In this document: positions 9,633 through 19,403 of the stretch, one piece after another
Layout: every line of letters begins with the position of its first letter
Position numbering within the stretch: position 1 is the first letter of the stretch
DNA from: JAJYKC01 sp963823105
GTDB lineage: Bacteria; Acidobacteriota; Terriglobia; Bryobacterales; Bryobacteraceae
Direction: 5' to 3'
DNA length: 64,000 bases
NCBI GenBank assembly: GCA_963823105.1
Contig: CAWGKC010000003.1
Coordinates: 1 to 64,000, forward strand
The notes under the pieces: generated by a model
Told to the model about the DNA's origin: nothing
The model's input: only the letters and a program-made list of their open reading frames with translations
Database searches by the model: none
Made by a program: the position numbers and the translations under genes

Positions 9633-10168
9633 CCGCAACCGTTCCGCGCGTTCTCGACGTCGGCTGCGGCATTCGAAAATTTCCCGGCTCCATCGGGATC
9701 GACCGCATCGCCGGAACCGCCGCCGACGTCCTCTGCGACCTCGACCGTTTTCCCTATCCCTTCCGCGACGGCGCCTTCCCCCGCGTCCGCGCCGTTCACG
9801 TCATCGAGCACGTCTCCGACGTCATCCGCACCATGGAGGAGTTCCACCGCCTCGCCGGCCCCGGCGGCCGCGTTTTCCTGGTCACGCCCCACTACACCGA
9901 TTTCAGCTCCTTCTGCGATCCCACCCACCGCTGGCACCTCAATAGTTTTTCCTTCCGCTACTTCGGCGCCGACAACGCCGGATTCGGATATTATTCTAAG
10001 CGGCGCTTTCGCGAGATTTCCGTTCGCGTGAAGCTACTAGCGTTGTGGCGGTGGCTCGGTTTCGAATTCCTGGTCAACCGCTTCCCGCGCTTCCGCCGGT
10101 TCTGGGAGCACTATCTCTGCTACCTGGTTCGGGGGAAGGTGATGGAATTCGAATTCGAAGCGGTGTGA
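9605..10168 (+). CDS. SAM-dependent methyltransferase, type 11
   Basis: A 187-residue protein starting at the ATG inside the 3' end of the aminotransferase (28-base overlap, coupled translation likely). Motif I is RVLDVGCGIRKFPGS; an acidic SAM-ribose contact is GIDRIAGTAADV; motif IV-like VHVIEHV and the post-motif GPGGRVFLVTPHYTDF follow. This is the class I Rossmann-fold methyltransferase pattern. A long open frame extends upstream to 9113, but that part is antisense-like shadow of the aminotransferase. The acceptor is unknown. Confidence 0.88.
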   Translation: MPENSPAGLTATVPRVLDVGCGIRKFPGSIGIDRIAGTAADVLCDLDRFPYPFRDGAFPRVRAVHVIEHVSDVIRTMEEFHRLAGPGGRVFLVTPHYTDFSSFCDPTHRWHLNSFSFRYFGADNAGFGYYSKRRFREISVRVKLLALWRWLGFEFLVNRFPRFRRFWEHYLCYLVRGKVMEFEFEAV

Positions 10169-10174
10169 TCGTCC

Positions 10175-10630
10175 ATGCTCCAGTTTCTGTACCGCGCCTC
10201 CGATGAATTGCGCCACCGCGCGCAGCGCAAAACGGAAAACCCCGCTCAAGCCGCCGGCCGGCGCGGCGAAGATCTCGCGCAGCGCTATCTGCAATGCCAC
10301 GGCATGACCGTCGTCGCCCGCAACTGGCGCCAGGAGGGCGGCGACGTCGAGTTGGACCTCGTGGCCTGGGAATTTTCGCGCGGCGAGGGGACGCTCGTTT
10401 TCATCGAGGTCAAAGCCCGCCAGACCGCCGACTTCGGCACGCCGGACCGCGCCGTGGACGAGGAGAAGCGCCGGAATCTACTACGCGCCGCGCGAAGTTA
10501 CGCCCGCATCGCCCGCGTCCCGTGGGAGAAAACCCGCTTCGACATTGTGAGCGTCGTCTTCGGACCGCCTCTCCGGATCGTCCACCGCCGCGACGCGTTC
10601 GCCCCGCAAGGGGCCCCATGGCCCCATTAG
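10175..10630 (+). CDS. YraN/UPF0102 family endonuclease-like protein
   Basis: A 151-residue protein, normal family length. The family core is evident: AAGRRGEDLAQRYL near residue 30, then GGDVELDLVAW and LVFIEVKAR, the D...E-x-K signature of the restriction-endonuclease fold, followed by AVDEEKRRNLLRAARSY. YraN proteins are thought to be linked to DNA processing or recombination, but no reaction is firmly established. It starts 6 bases after the methyltransferase stop and so is probably the third gene of that operon. Confidence 0.9.
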   Translation: MLQFLYRASDELRHRAQRKTENPAQAAGRRGEDLAQRYLQCHGMTVVARNWRQEGGDVELDLVAWEFSRGEGTLVFIEVKARQTADFGTPDRAVDEEKRRNLLRAARSYARIARVPWEKTRFDIVSVVFGPPLRIVHRRDAFAPQGAPWPH

Positions 10631-11048
10631 CATATTGAAGAGTGGCCGCTTAACGGTCACGTCCCCAAAAAATATTTCTTTCCCTTACCCCTCAACACCT
10701 TACAACCCATTCGCGAATTCCGCCGCTCGTTTTTTTCCTCCCCCGCGCTATTGTGTAACCAAGAGCGAGACGACTGATCATCTTCGTCCTCGCCGCTAAG
10801 CAGTCTCCATTCTAGACAAGGGAGATCGCGAATGCAAAAAGGTGGGCGCTGGCCGCTCGCGTTTGACGCGGCCCCTATCCAGTTTAAGGGTGACCTGAAC
10901 GGGTTTTTGATCTTCGTAAAAAGCAACGTTGCACTAAATTATTAGGAAACAAAGGAAAGAGAGCAAATCGGATCGGAACGGCAAACCAAAAACGAACCAA
11001 TCGATATCCGTGAATTTAGAGGAGCGCTCCCCGAACGCCCCGCGCCTC
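10631..11048. other. Intergenic region, AT-richer than its surroundings
   Basis: Apart from the candidate small frame at 10832-10945 no gene is supported. The stretch 10665-10690 and 10905-11010 is clearly AT-richer than the rest. No clear hairpin with a U-run was seen. Confidence 0.5.
10832..10945 (+). CDS. Possible 37-residue small protein
   Basis: An ATG preceded by AAGGGAG at a suitable distance opens a 37-codon frame (begins MQKGGRWPLAFDAAPI, ends SNVALNY). It sits in an otherwise empty stretch. Composition is unlike the Arg/Pro-rich chance frames around it, but there is no homology I recognise. Presented only as a candidate. Confidence 0.25.
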   Translation: MQKGGRWPLAFDAAPIQFKGDLNGFLIFVKSNVALNY

Positions 11049-11948
11049 TTAGTAACTTAGCGCGCAATACCCTCCGCCGGAATTGACCCACGTTTGCTGG
11101 ATCAGATACTCCTTGCCGCCCAGAGCCATGTTCGCCTTGGCGCCATTGCTTAGGCTGTGCTCGCTCCCAAAGGTCCACGCGCATTCGTCCGCCACCTCGT
11201 ACCCGTCCGGGAAAAACCAGCCGTCGAGCTGCGGATCCGTTACCACTTCGTCCAACTCGTGCGTCGCCGAATTAACCATCGCGTCCACTCCCGGCAGACC
11301 GTTCGGGCTAATCGACTGCGCCGCGCACGAAGACAAACACTGCGTCGCCGGGTTCCCGACGAAGACGTACTTAATCGTCTGGCCGTTGAACAGCGAGTCC
11401 ACGTGATAGCTGCAGAAAGCCGTGCAGAATCCCGCCGTCTGCGCCACGTCCGCGCTCGCCATCACGAAGTACACTCCGTTCACGTCCATCGGCAGCGAAC
11501 CCTCTGAGATCGCGTCCGTCACCACCTGTTCCACCTGCGCGTCGCTCAGCGACTTTCCCAGGGAATAAGCGTCCTTCGCCGTTCCCGCGAGAGCCACGGA
11601 ATTGGAAATGTAACGCCCCGCCCAATCGGAATAGGTCGTATTGATATTGAAGTAAGGCGATCCTCCGATGTGTCCCGCCCAATTCGTTATCAGTGCGATT
11701 TGTTTCGGCCCCCACGAGCCGTAGAAAATAAGATACAAGTTCACCGTCCCCAGCATCAGCGGGCCGTTGTGATACATGACTCCATTCGCCGCTTGAAGCT
11801 TACCGGACGCCGCCGCGGCTCCCCGGAGCGGCGACCGGTGCATTTGCCGCACGGCCTCGCCCGGCGGACGCATCGCTTCCACGCCGCTCTGAGCGTAAGC
11901 CGCCGTCACGGCGACGAACGCCGTGCAAATTGTCGCAAGTCTCCCCAC
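11049..11948 (-). CDS. Secreted EXORDIUM/Phi_1-like protein
   Basis: About 299 residues with a signal peptide cut after AAYAQS. The body follows the phosphate-induced protein 1 (Phi_1, PF04674) layout known from plant EXORDIUM proteins: VMYHNGPLMLGTVNLYLIFY, GGSPYFNINTTY, DAYSLGKSLSDAQ, YVFVGNPATQC, and C-terminal CAWTFG...NGAKANMALGG and YLIQQTWV. It also contains ATHELDEVVTDP, an HELxE motif reminiscent of a zinc site. I chose the GTG at 11948 because AAGGAG (11963-11958) is 9 bases upstream; the GTG at 11957 would touch that site. Function in bacteria is not established. Confidence 0.82.
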   Translation of the reverse strand: MGRLATICTAFVAVTAAYAQSGVEAMRPPGEAVRQMHRSPLRGAAAASGKLQAANGVMYHNGPLMLGTVNLYLIFYGSWGPKQIALITNWAGHIGGSPYFNINTTYSDWAGRYISNSVALAGTAKDAYSLGKSLSDAQVEQVVTDAISEGSLPMDVNGVYFVMASADVAQTAGFCTAFCSYHVDSLFNGQTIKYVFVGNPATQCLSSCAAQSISPNGLPGVDAMVNSATHELDEVVTDPQLDGWFFPDGYEVADECAWTFGSEHSLSNGAKANMALGGKEYLIQQTWVNSGGGYCALSY

Positions 11949-12160
11949 TGAACACACTCCTTCTGTAGTTATGAATTACCGACTGTAACGATCGGCCTTT
12001 TGAAATCGATTCAACCGGGTTATCGGCCGTAACAAGGCAATACTCCAGTGGAATCGCCGCTAGTAAGTATTTAAATAGGTGTTCTCTTCCAACCGCCCGG
12101 CTTCCGCCTTACGCGCGTTCCGCCGCCGGATGTCCGGCGCGTGCTCGCCCGTGCGGTTCC

Positions 12161-12220
12161 GGTTTGCCAACGAGGCGCGCCGTTTCCCTTTTGGGTCTCT
12201 CGGAATTCTCTTGGCAAACC
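12161..12220. repeat. Inverted repeat, 10-bp arms
   Basis: GGTTTGCCAA at 12161-12170 is matched perfectly by TTGGCAAACC at 12211-12220 with a 40-base spacer. It lies just after the end of hutI (minus strand) and before the Phi_1 gene. No U-run follows on either strand, so it is not a standard terminator; it might be an operator or RNA structure. Confidence 0.5.
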
Positions 12221-12255
12221 AGAGAGTATCGTCTCGCCCGGAAAACTCTATACGA

Positions 12256-13531
12256 TTATTTCGGAGAATCGAACCCGCGTTGGAACACCACCGCGCCATC
12301 CCGCGCCACCAGCCACGCCGGTTCGATTCCGAAGAAGCACGCCAGCTCGCGATAGTCGGCGCAATCGTGGATCGCGAAGTCCGCGCGCTTGCCCGCCTCC
12401 AGCGATCCTACGCTCCCTCCCCTGCCCAGGCTGTACGCCGCGTTGATCGTCGCCGCCGTAATCGCCTCCGGCGGAGCCATTTTCATCTGAGTGCAGGCGA
12501 TCGACAGGATCGTCGGAATGGACGGCGTCGGCGAAGAGCCGGGATTGAAATCCGTCGCCAGCACGATCGCCAGGCCCGCCGCGATCATCGCCCGCGCGTC
12601 GGGATAACGCCGCCGCCCCAACGCGTAGACCGATCCGGGCAGCAGCACCGGCTGCGTCCCCGCGCGGCGCATCGCCTCGATGCCCGCCGCTCCCGTGTGC
12701 TCCAGATGATCGGCCGTCGCCGCGCCCATTTCCGCCGCCAACTCCGCGCCCTGCGAAAGGCCAAGCTGATCGGCGTGCAGCCGCAGCCCCAAGCCCAACT
12801 CGCGCGCCTTCGCGAAAATCTCCCGCGTATCTTCCACCGTGAAAACCGATGGCTCGCAGAAGGCGTCGCAATACTCCGCCAGCTTCTCCCGCGCCACCGC
12901 GGGCAGCATCTCCCGCGTAACCAAGTCGATGTACTCTTTCTTTCGCCCGCGGAACTCGTCCGGTACCTCGTGCGCGCCGAGAAACGTCGGCGCAGCGCGA
13001 AGCGGCGAGTCCCGATCCACTCGCCGGATCACCCGCAACAGTTTCAATTCGTCGTCGAGCGTTAGCCCGTATCCCGATTTCGCCTCGATCGTCGTCGTCC
13101 CGTTTCGCACGAACCATTGCGCGTGGCGCATCGCCGCTTCGAACAACTCGTCCTCGCTCGCCGCCCGCGTCTTTCCGCACCGTGGAGCGAATCCCGCCGC
13201 CCGCCGCCGCGATCTCTTCATACGTCGCCCCCTCCGCCCGCAACGCGAATTCATCGGCGCGATTTCCCGCGAAAACCAGGTGCGTATGCGCGTCCACGAA
13301 TCCCGGCAGCACGATGCGCCCTCCCGCGTCGATCACCTCCGCGTCTTCCGGAATCAGCCGCTCCACATCGCTTCGCGGCCCCACCGCCTCGATCCGCCCA
13401 TCGCGCGCCAGCAGCGCCCCGTCCTCGACGATCGCCAACTCGCGCAACTCCGCCCCCACGCGCGCCCGCTTCGGCCCCGCCAGGGTGACCAACTGCCCGC
13501 AATTCACGACGGCCAGCGGCGCGCCGGTCAT
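12256..13531 (-). CDS. hutI: Imidazolonepropionase (one frameshift)
   Basis: Third enzyme of histidine catabolism: hydrolyses 4-imidazolone-5-propionate to N-formiminoglutamate in the cytosol. The N-terminal frame (start ATG 13531) carries the amidohydrolase motif LPGFVDAHTHLVFAGNRADEF and GATYEEIAAAGGGI. The frame shifts by one base near 13171 and continues with TRAASEDEL, TTTIEAKSGYGL, LHADQ, TADHLEHT and LATDFNPGSSPTPS, all diagnostic. About 424 residues if corrected, which is normal. The ATG overlaps the hutU stop as ATGA, so the two are coupled. The extra base is either an error or a recent inactivating mutation. Confidence 0.9.
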
Positions 13532-15198
13532 TCCTTCGATTCGGCCCGCGGCATCGGAATCTTCACGCCATGCTCCCGCGCGAAATCCGCCGCGCGCTCG
13601 TAGCCCGCGTCCACATGGCGCATCACGCCCGTCCCCGGATCCGTCGTCAGCACCCGTTCCAGACGCTTGCGGCAGTCCGCGCTCCCATCGGCCACGACAA
13701 CCATCCCCGCGTGCTGCGAATAGCCGATCCCCACGCCCCCTCCGTTGTGAATCGAAACCCACGACGCGCCCGCCGCCGTATTCACCATCGCGTTCAGCAG
13801 CGGCCAGTCGGCGATCGCGTCCGAGCCGTCGGCCATCGCTTCGGTCTCGCGGTAAGGCGACGCCACCGATCCCGCGTCCAGATGATCCCGCCCGATCACC
13901 ACCGGCGCCTGAATCTTCCCCGCCTTCACGTAATCGTTCATCGCCGTTCCGAACTCCGCCCGCTCGCCGTATCCTAACCAGCAAATCCGCGCCGGCAGCC
14001 CTTGAAAATGGATGCGCTTCGACGCGAGGCGCATCCACCGTTCCAGCACCTCGTTCTTCGGAAACAACTCCAGCGCCAGTTTATCGGTGACGCGAATATC
14101 TTCCGCCTCGCCCGACAACGCCACCCACCGGAACGGCCCCTTGCCTTCGCAAAACAACGGCCGTATGTATTCCGGCACGAAGCCCGGAATGTCGAACGCG
14201 TTCTCCACGCCCGCCAGCTTCGCCTGCGTCCGGAGGTTGTTGCCGTAATCGAACGTCACCGCGCCCATCCGCTTCAGCGCCAGCATCGCCCGTACGTGCG
14301 TGGCCATCGCCTCCATCGATCGCTGGATGTAGTCGTCCGGGTCCGCGCACCGCAGCGCCAGCGCTTCGTCGAGCGTCATGCCGTTGGGAACGTACCCCTG
14401 CAGCGCGTCGTGCGCGCTGGTTTGATCGGTCAGAATATCCGGCACGACGCCCCGCCGCACCATCTCCGGCAGCGCATCGGCGCAGTTGGCCGCCAGGCCC
14501 ACCGAGATCGCTTCCCCGCGCCCGCGCGCTTCCTCGCACCACCGCAGCGCCTCGTCCAGGCTGCCGGTCATGCGGTCGCAATAGCCCGTGTCCAGGCGCT
14601 TTTGAATGCGCGCCGCGTCCACGTCGATGCCCAGAAAACAAGCCTCGTTCATCGTCGCCGCCAGCGGTTGCGCGCCGCCCATCCCCCCCATCCCGCCCGA
14701 CACCACCAGCTTCCCGCGCAAGCTCCCGCCGAAGTGCCGGCCGGCCGCGGCCGCGAACGTCTCAAACGTTCCTTGCACAATGCCCTGGCTGCCGATATAG
14801 ATCCACGACCCCGCCGTCATCTGCCCGTACATCGTCAACCCCAGCCGCTCCAGCCGCCGGAACTCCGAATAGTTCGACCAATGCCCCACCAGGTTCGAAT
14901 TGGCGATCAACACCCGCGGCGCTTGATCGTGCGTGCGAAAAATGCCCACCGGCTTGCCCGATTGAACCAGCAGCGTTTCGTCGTTCTCCAGGCCGCTCAG
15001 CGCCCGCACGATCGCGTGAAAGGCCTCCCAGCTTCGCGCCGCCCGCCCCGTCCCGCCATAAACCACCAGCTCGTCCGGACGCTCCGCGACATCGGGGTCC
15101 AGGTTGTTCATCAGCATCCGGAGCGCGGCCTCCTGATGCCAACCCTTACAACGAATCTCGCGCCCGCGCGGCGCGCGAACCACCGGCGCTTGTGCCAT
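13528..15198 (-). CDS. hutU: Urocanate hydratase
   Basis: A 556-residue cytosolic enzyme, normal family length, converting urocanate to 4-imidazolone-5-propionate with bound NAD+. Recognisable blocks: WHQEAALRMLMNNLDP near the start, YGGTGRAARSW, SNLVGHWSNYSEF, MTAGSWIYIGSQGI and the Gly-rich NAD-binding stretch SGGMGGMGGAQPLA, then DQTSAHDALQGY and HNGGGVGIGYSQHAG. It is the first gene of the pair with hutI (ATGA overlap). hutH and a formiminoglutamate-processing gene are not in this window. Confidence 0.97.
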   Translation of the reverse strand: MAQAPVVRAPRGREIRCKGWHQEAALRMLMNNLDPDVAERPDELVVYGGTGRAARSWEAFHAIVRALSGLENDETLLVQSGKPVGIFRTHDQAPRVLIANSNLVGHWSNYSEFRRLERLGLTMYGQMTAGSWIYIGSQGIVQGTFETFAAAAGRHFGGSLRGKLVVSGGMGGMGGAQPLAATMNEACFLGIDVDAARIQKRLDTGYCDRMTGSLDEALRWCEEARGRGEAISVGLAANCADALPEMVRRGVVPDILTDQTSAHDALQGYVPNGMTLDEALALRCADPDDYIQRSMEAMATHVRAMLALKRMGAVTFDYGNNLRTQAKLAGVENAFDIPGFVPEYIRPLFCEGKGPFRWVALSGEAEDIRVTDKLALELFPKNEVLERWMRLASKRIHFQGLPARICWLGYGERAEFGTAMNDYVKAGKIQAPVVIGRDHLDAGSVASPYRETEAMADGSDAIADWPLLNAMVNTAAGASWVSIHNGGGVGIGYSQHAGMVVVADGSADCRKRLERVLTTDPGTGVMRHVDAGYERAADFAREHGVKIPMPRAESKE

Positions 15199-15227
15199 AA
15201 CCCACTAGCGTAGCGCGGCCGCGGCAA

Positions 15228-15641
15228 TCAGAGAAATAGGTTCACAGAGACCCTGAAAAACGCGGCGAGCTGCTTGGCATGCGCCTTACTGATGGCGCGT
15301 TTCGCGTGGACGACGTCGGATACGTAGCCCCTGGATTTGAAAATCGGAAGTAGGTCGGCTTGCTTCAAGCCTCGTTGCTCCATCAGATACACCAACATCT
15401 CCTGAGGACTCGAATCGGGCAGAGGATGCCGCTCCTCTTCGTAGTCCTTGATAAGACGAACCATCAGCTCAAGGGCGGCGTCCTCCTCCGCCGTGCGACG
15501 CTCACCCTTGTCCATCAGCTTCTCGACTTCGGCCAGCATGCGTTCGTCCTCTTCGTCCGTCGCGATCACTTTCGGCAGGACTTTCGCCAATACCCGAGCG
15601 TATTTCTTGTTGTCGATAACTAGCGCGCCCATTTCTTCCAA
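15228..15641 (-). CDS. HigA-type antitoxin with XRE helix-turn-helix
   Basis: A 137-residue protein with an acidic N-terminal half (EEDERMLAEVEKLMDKGER) and a C-terminal HTH: SPQEMLVYLMEQRGLKQADL, then FKSRGYVSDVVHAKRAISK and LAAFFRVSVNLFL. This is the HigA/COG5499 layout, in which the antitoxin binds both toxin and operator. Its start overlaps the end of the toxin gene by 22 bases. Toxin-first gene order is characteristic of higBA. Confidence 0.85.
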   Translation of the reverse strand: MEEMGALVIDNKKYARVLAKVLPKVIATDEEDERMLAEVEKLMDKGERRTAEEDAALELMVRLIKDYEEERHPLPDSSPQEMLVYLMEQRGLKQADLLPIFKSRGYVSDVVHAKRAISKAHAKQLAAFFRVSVNLFL

Positions 15642-15916
15642 TCTCCTCGTGTGTATTCCTTGTGAGTGAGGAATCCTTTAACCATCAGAAGCTTTGCCCG
15701 ATAGTCGACCTTCGCTATCAGGCGGTAGTCGTTGTGCCGGACGTTGAAAATCAACAGCGACTTGTACTGGTCGGCATCCCGAAAGTGCATGCGAACCTCG
15801 TGAATGTCTCTCCAAACCGCGTGGCTAGCTGCCTTGCGCCACCTCAAAAGTTCTTCGGCCGCATCCGCGTGAAGAGCCGCGTACCTCTTGATGGTCGCCG
15901 AGCTGATCACATTCAC
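15620..15916 (-). CDS. HigB-type mRNA interferase toxin
   Basis: About 98 residues, a RelE-fold ribosome-dependent mRNA endonuclease of the COG4680 kind. Diagnostic segments are NVISSATIKRYAALHADA, LLRWRKAASHAVWRDIHEVR, VFNVRHNDYRLIAKVDY-like NVRHNDYRLIAKVDY, and FLTHKEYTRGDWKKWAR at the C-terminus. I chose the GTG at 15916 because the family begins at this point; an upstream ATG at 15964 would add 16 non-conserved residues. It precedes and overlaps the antitoxin gene, the usual higBA arrangement. Confidence 0.85.
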   Translation of the reverse strand: MNVISSATIKRYAALHADAAEELLRWRKAASHAVWRDIHEVRMHFRDADQYKSLLIFNVRHNDYRLIAKVDYRAKLLMVKGFLTHKEYTRGDWKKWAR

Positions 15917-16045
15917 ATCTCCATGCTCGCATAACGCGAACGTGGAATCAACAAGGCTCCCCACCCCCTATCGCGTAAATCGAAACGGGTGTTTATGGAC
16001 CGCCGCGTCAATGTCCCGTTAGCCCGAACTGGACGCGCTGGAACA

Positions 16046-16655
16046 CTAGCGTAGCGCGGCCGCGGCCAAGCGAGGCCGCCGCTTGCGCGCCGCTTCCACC
16101 ACCCGCCACGCCAGAAGCGGTGTCAATAATCCCGCATAAAGCAACGGCATCCGCACGTCCGATTTCACCAGCCAGTAATAATGAACCACGCCCGCCGTCG
16201 CCGCCAGGTAAATCAATCGGTGCAGCCGCTGCCAGTTCCGGCCGCCTAATCTTCGGATCCATCCTGCCGTGGATGTCACCGCCAGCGGAAGCATCGACAG
16301 AAACCCCGTCATTCCCGCCGTGATGAACGGCCGCTTCACTACGTCCTTCAGCATCGCCGGCACGCTGAACGATTGGTCCAGCCACAGGTACGTCAGCAAG
16401 TGCAGAGTGCCGTAGAAGAACGCGAACAAGCCGAGCATCCGCCGGTAGCGGATCAGATCCGGCCGTTGAAGAATCTTGCGCAGCGGCGTCACCGCCAGCG
16501 TGATCAATAGCAGTCGCAGCGTCCAGTTTCCGGTCGTATGGGTGATCGTCTCCACCGGATTCGGGCCCAGGTTCTGGTGCAAGCCCGCTCCACGCCAGAG
16601 TGAGCGCGGGCGCGAGACACAATACGAACAGCGCAATCTTCCACCACTTCCTCAT
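16046..16655 (-). CDS. msrQ: MsrQ heme-binding membrane subunit (one frameshift)
   Basis: Inner-membrane cytochrome-b-like subunit that passes electrons from quinones to MsrP for repair of oxidised methionines in periplasmic proteins. The first frame gives MRKWWKIALFVLCLAPALTL (ATG 16655); after a one-base shift near 16582 the second gives NPVETITHTTGNWTLR, a YGTLHLLTYLWLD helix, and RLHRLIYLAATAGVVHYYW with the heme-ligand histidines. Corrected length about 202 residues, normal. It lies immediately downstream of msrP. Confidence 0.88.
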
Positions 16656-16661
16656 GCGCGC

Positions 16662-17590
<929 letters not shown>

Positions 17591-17655
17591 AGTGCGCTCC
17601 TACCCTATATGATGCCTCCGCCGGAACGGATTATTCCAAACCTTGCGCCGCCTTC

Positions 17656-18345
17656 CTACAGGCTCATCCGCTCCTTGAACTTCTGCGCCTGCCGCCTGGA
17701 CATTTCCACCTCATGCCCGGAATTTAACTTCACCAACAATCCTCCGTTCGCCCACGGATCGATCGATGCGATGCGCGTCAGATTCAAAATATGTTTGCGG
17801 CTGGCCCGGAAAAATACCGCCGCGTCCAGCCGCTCCTCCAGATAATTTAACGAGCGAAGCACCAGCGGACGATGCCCGTCGAAGTGCAGGCGCGTGTAAT
17901 TGCCCTCCGATTCGAGCAGCGCGATCTCCGCCAGACGCACAAACCAGCAGCGCTCGCCGTCCTTCACGAAAATCCGCTCTTGCGGCCCGCTCGCCGCACT
18001 CGGGCGCGGCAGCTTGCCAAGCGCCGCCGCCAGACGCTCCGGCGTCACCGGCTTCAATAAATAATCGATCGCGCTCACCTCGAACGCGCGGATGGCATAC
18101 TCGTCGTAAGCGGTGGTGAAGATCACCTGCGGAGCGTCGTCCAGCCGCTCCAGCAGCTCGAACCCATTGCGCTCCGGCATCTGAATATCCAAAAACAAAA
18201 GATCCGGCTGTAAACGCCCCACCAGCGTCTCGGCTTCGAAGGCGTCGCGCGCTTCGCCGGCGATTTCGACCTCCGGATGCGCCGCCAACAGCCGCCGCAG
18301 CTCGTTCCGCGCCAACCGCTCGTCGTCGACGATGAGCGCCTTCAC
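17656..18345 (-). CDS. LytTR-family response regulator
   Basis: A 229-residue cytosolic regulator starting at GTG 18345, which overlaps the kinase stop (GTGA). The receiver domain (1-120) has the acidic pair VDDER, the phospho-acceptor in LLFLDIQMPERNG, FTTAYDEYAI and the invariant lysine in DYLLKPVTPERL. The C-terminal LytTR DNA-binding domain (about 135-228) includes RIFVKDGERCWFVRLAEI, EGNYTRLHF and FFRASRKHILNL. It is phosphorylated by the adjacent kinase and should bind direct repeats in target promoters, which were not identified. Confidence 0.93.
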   Translation of the reverse strand: MKALIVDDERLARNELRRLLAAHPEVEIAGEARDAFEAETLVGRLQPDLLFLDIQMPERNGFELLERLDDAPQVIFTTAYDEYAIRAFEVSAIDYLLKPVTPERLAAALGKLPRPSAASGPQERIFVKDGERCWFVRLAEIALLESEGNYTRLHFDGHRPLVLRSLNYLEERLDAAVFFRASRKHILNLTRIASIDPWANGGLLVKLNSGHEVEMSRRQAQKFKERMSL

Positions 18346-19397
18346 GCCGGCGTCCTCCGCAATGGCAGCGACAACTCCGCCAGCACAGAGCCAGCGTCCA
18401 GATTGCGCAGGATCAGCGACGCCGCGCCGCCATAAAGGATGCGCAGGCGCTCGCGTGCGTTCTCCATCCCGATCCGCGTCGCTCCCTCGGCCGACGGCGC
18501 CAGTTGCCCGCTGTTCACCACTTGAATCGTCAGCGCGTCCCGCCCGATTCGCGACACCACCCGGATCTCGCCGCCCTGCGCCAGCCGCGATACGCCGTGC
18601 TTCACCCCGTTTTCCACCAGCGACTGCACCAGCATCGGCGGCACCAGCGCGTCGAGCGTCGCCGGGTCGATGTCCATGCTCACCCTCAGCCGGTCCTCGA
18701 ACCGGATCAGCTCCAATTTCAAATAGGCGCGGATCGCCGCCAACTCGTCCTCCAGCGCCACCGTTTCCACACGGCCCGATTTCAGCGAGTAGCGCAGAAT
18801 GCCCGCCAACTCGTCCACCATCGATTGCGCCCGCGGAGGGTCCTCCGAGATCAACGCCCGCAGGCTGTTCAGGCAATTGAAAATGAAGTGCGGATTGATT
18901 TGGCTGAGCAGCGCGCGCAGCTCGGAATCCTTCACCGCCACCGCCAGCCGCAGTTGTTCGAGGCGCGCGTCCTGATAACCCTCGAAGTAATGCACGCCGA
19001 AATAAATCACCGCCCACAGAAAAACCACCACGCTCCAAATGAAGAAAATCGGAATCACGTAAATCCAGTTCCAACTCGGTTCGCGATTCAAGTGGAAGAC
19101 GAGGACCGAGGTGGTCGAGGTGACGAGGGTGACGCCCGCGCCGCAAGCGAGGCTCCCCAGGAACACGCGCGGCGCCACCCGCCGAAGCGACAGTTGCAGC
19201 CACCCGTGGCGGTGAATCCAGGCGCGCAGCAGATGAGACGAGAAGGCGGCCAGCGACTCGGCCCACACCAGCGCCACCATTAACCGGACGTTAATGGCGG
19301 AGCCGGTCAGCGCGAAGCCCAGGTTGATCAGCGCATGCACCGTCCAACCCGCGATCTGGCACGTGAGATAGATCCGCTGCCGCCTGGCGTTCGTCAT
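18342..19397 (-). CDS. LytS/YehU-type sensor histidine kinase
   Basis: A 351-residue membrane kinase. Four hydrophobic segments fall within residues about 10-145 without a recognised sensor domain. A short helix leads to the His_kinase (PF06580) motif LLSQINPHFIFNCLNSL with the phospho-accepting His, then LEDELAAIRAYLKLELIRFE and the ATPase N/G boxes LVPPMLVQSLVENGVKHG and GMENARERL. Four-base GTGA overlap with the regulator gene shows a coupled pair. The signal sensed is unknown. Confidence 0.92.
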   Translation of the reverse strand: MTNARRQRIYLTCQIAGWTVHALINLGFALTGSAINVRLMVALVWAESLAAFSSHLLRAWIHRHGWLQLSLRRVAPRVFLGSLACGAGVTLVTSTTSVLVFHLNREPSWNWIYVIPIFFIWSVVVFLWAVIYFGVHYFEGYQDARLEQLRLAVAVKDSELRALLSQINPHFIFNCLNSLRALISEDPPRAQSMVDELAGILRYSLKSGRVETVALEDELAAIRAYLKLELIRFEDRLRVSMDIDPATLDALVPPMLVQSLVENGVKHGVSRLAQGGEIRVVSRIGRDALTIQVVNSGQLAPSAEGATRIGMENARERLRILYGGAASLILRNLDAGSVLAELSLPLRRTPA

Positions 19398-19403
19398 GGC
19401 CTT

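Noticed and set aside
8166..9638. Open frame of 490 codons antisense to the aminotransferase
   Set aside because: Composition mirrors the aminotransferase codons (Gly/Asp/Ala-rich) and no domain is found; the aminotransferase is certain.
12255..12300. tRNA T-arm-like string (GGGTTCGATTCTCC on the minus strand)
   Set aside because: The flanking stem does not pair, no acceptor or anticodon arm follows and the bases are hutI codons.
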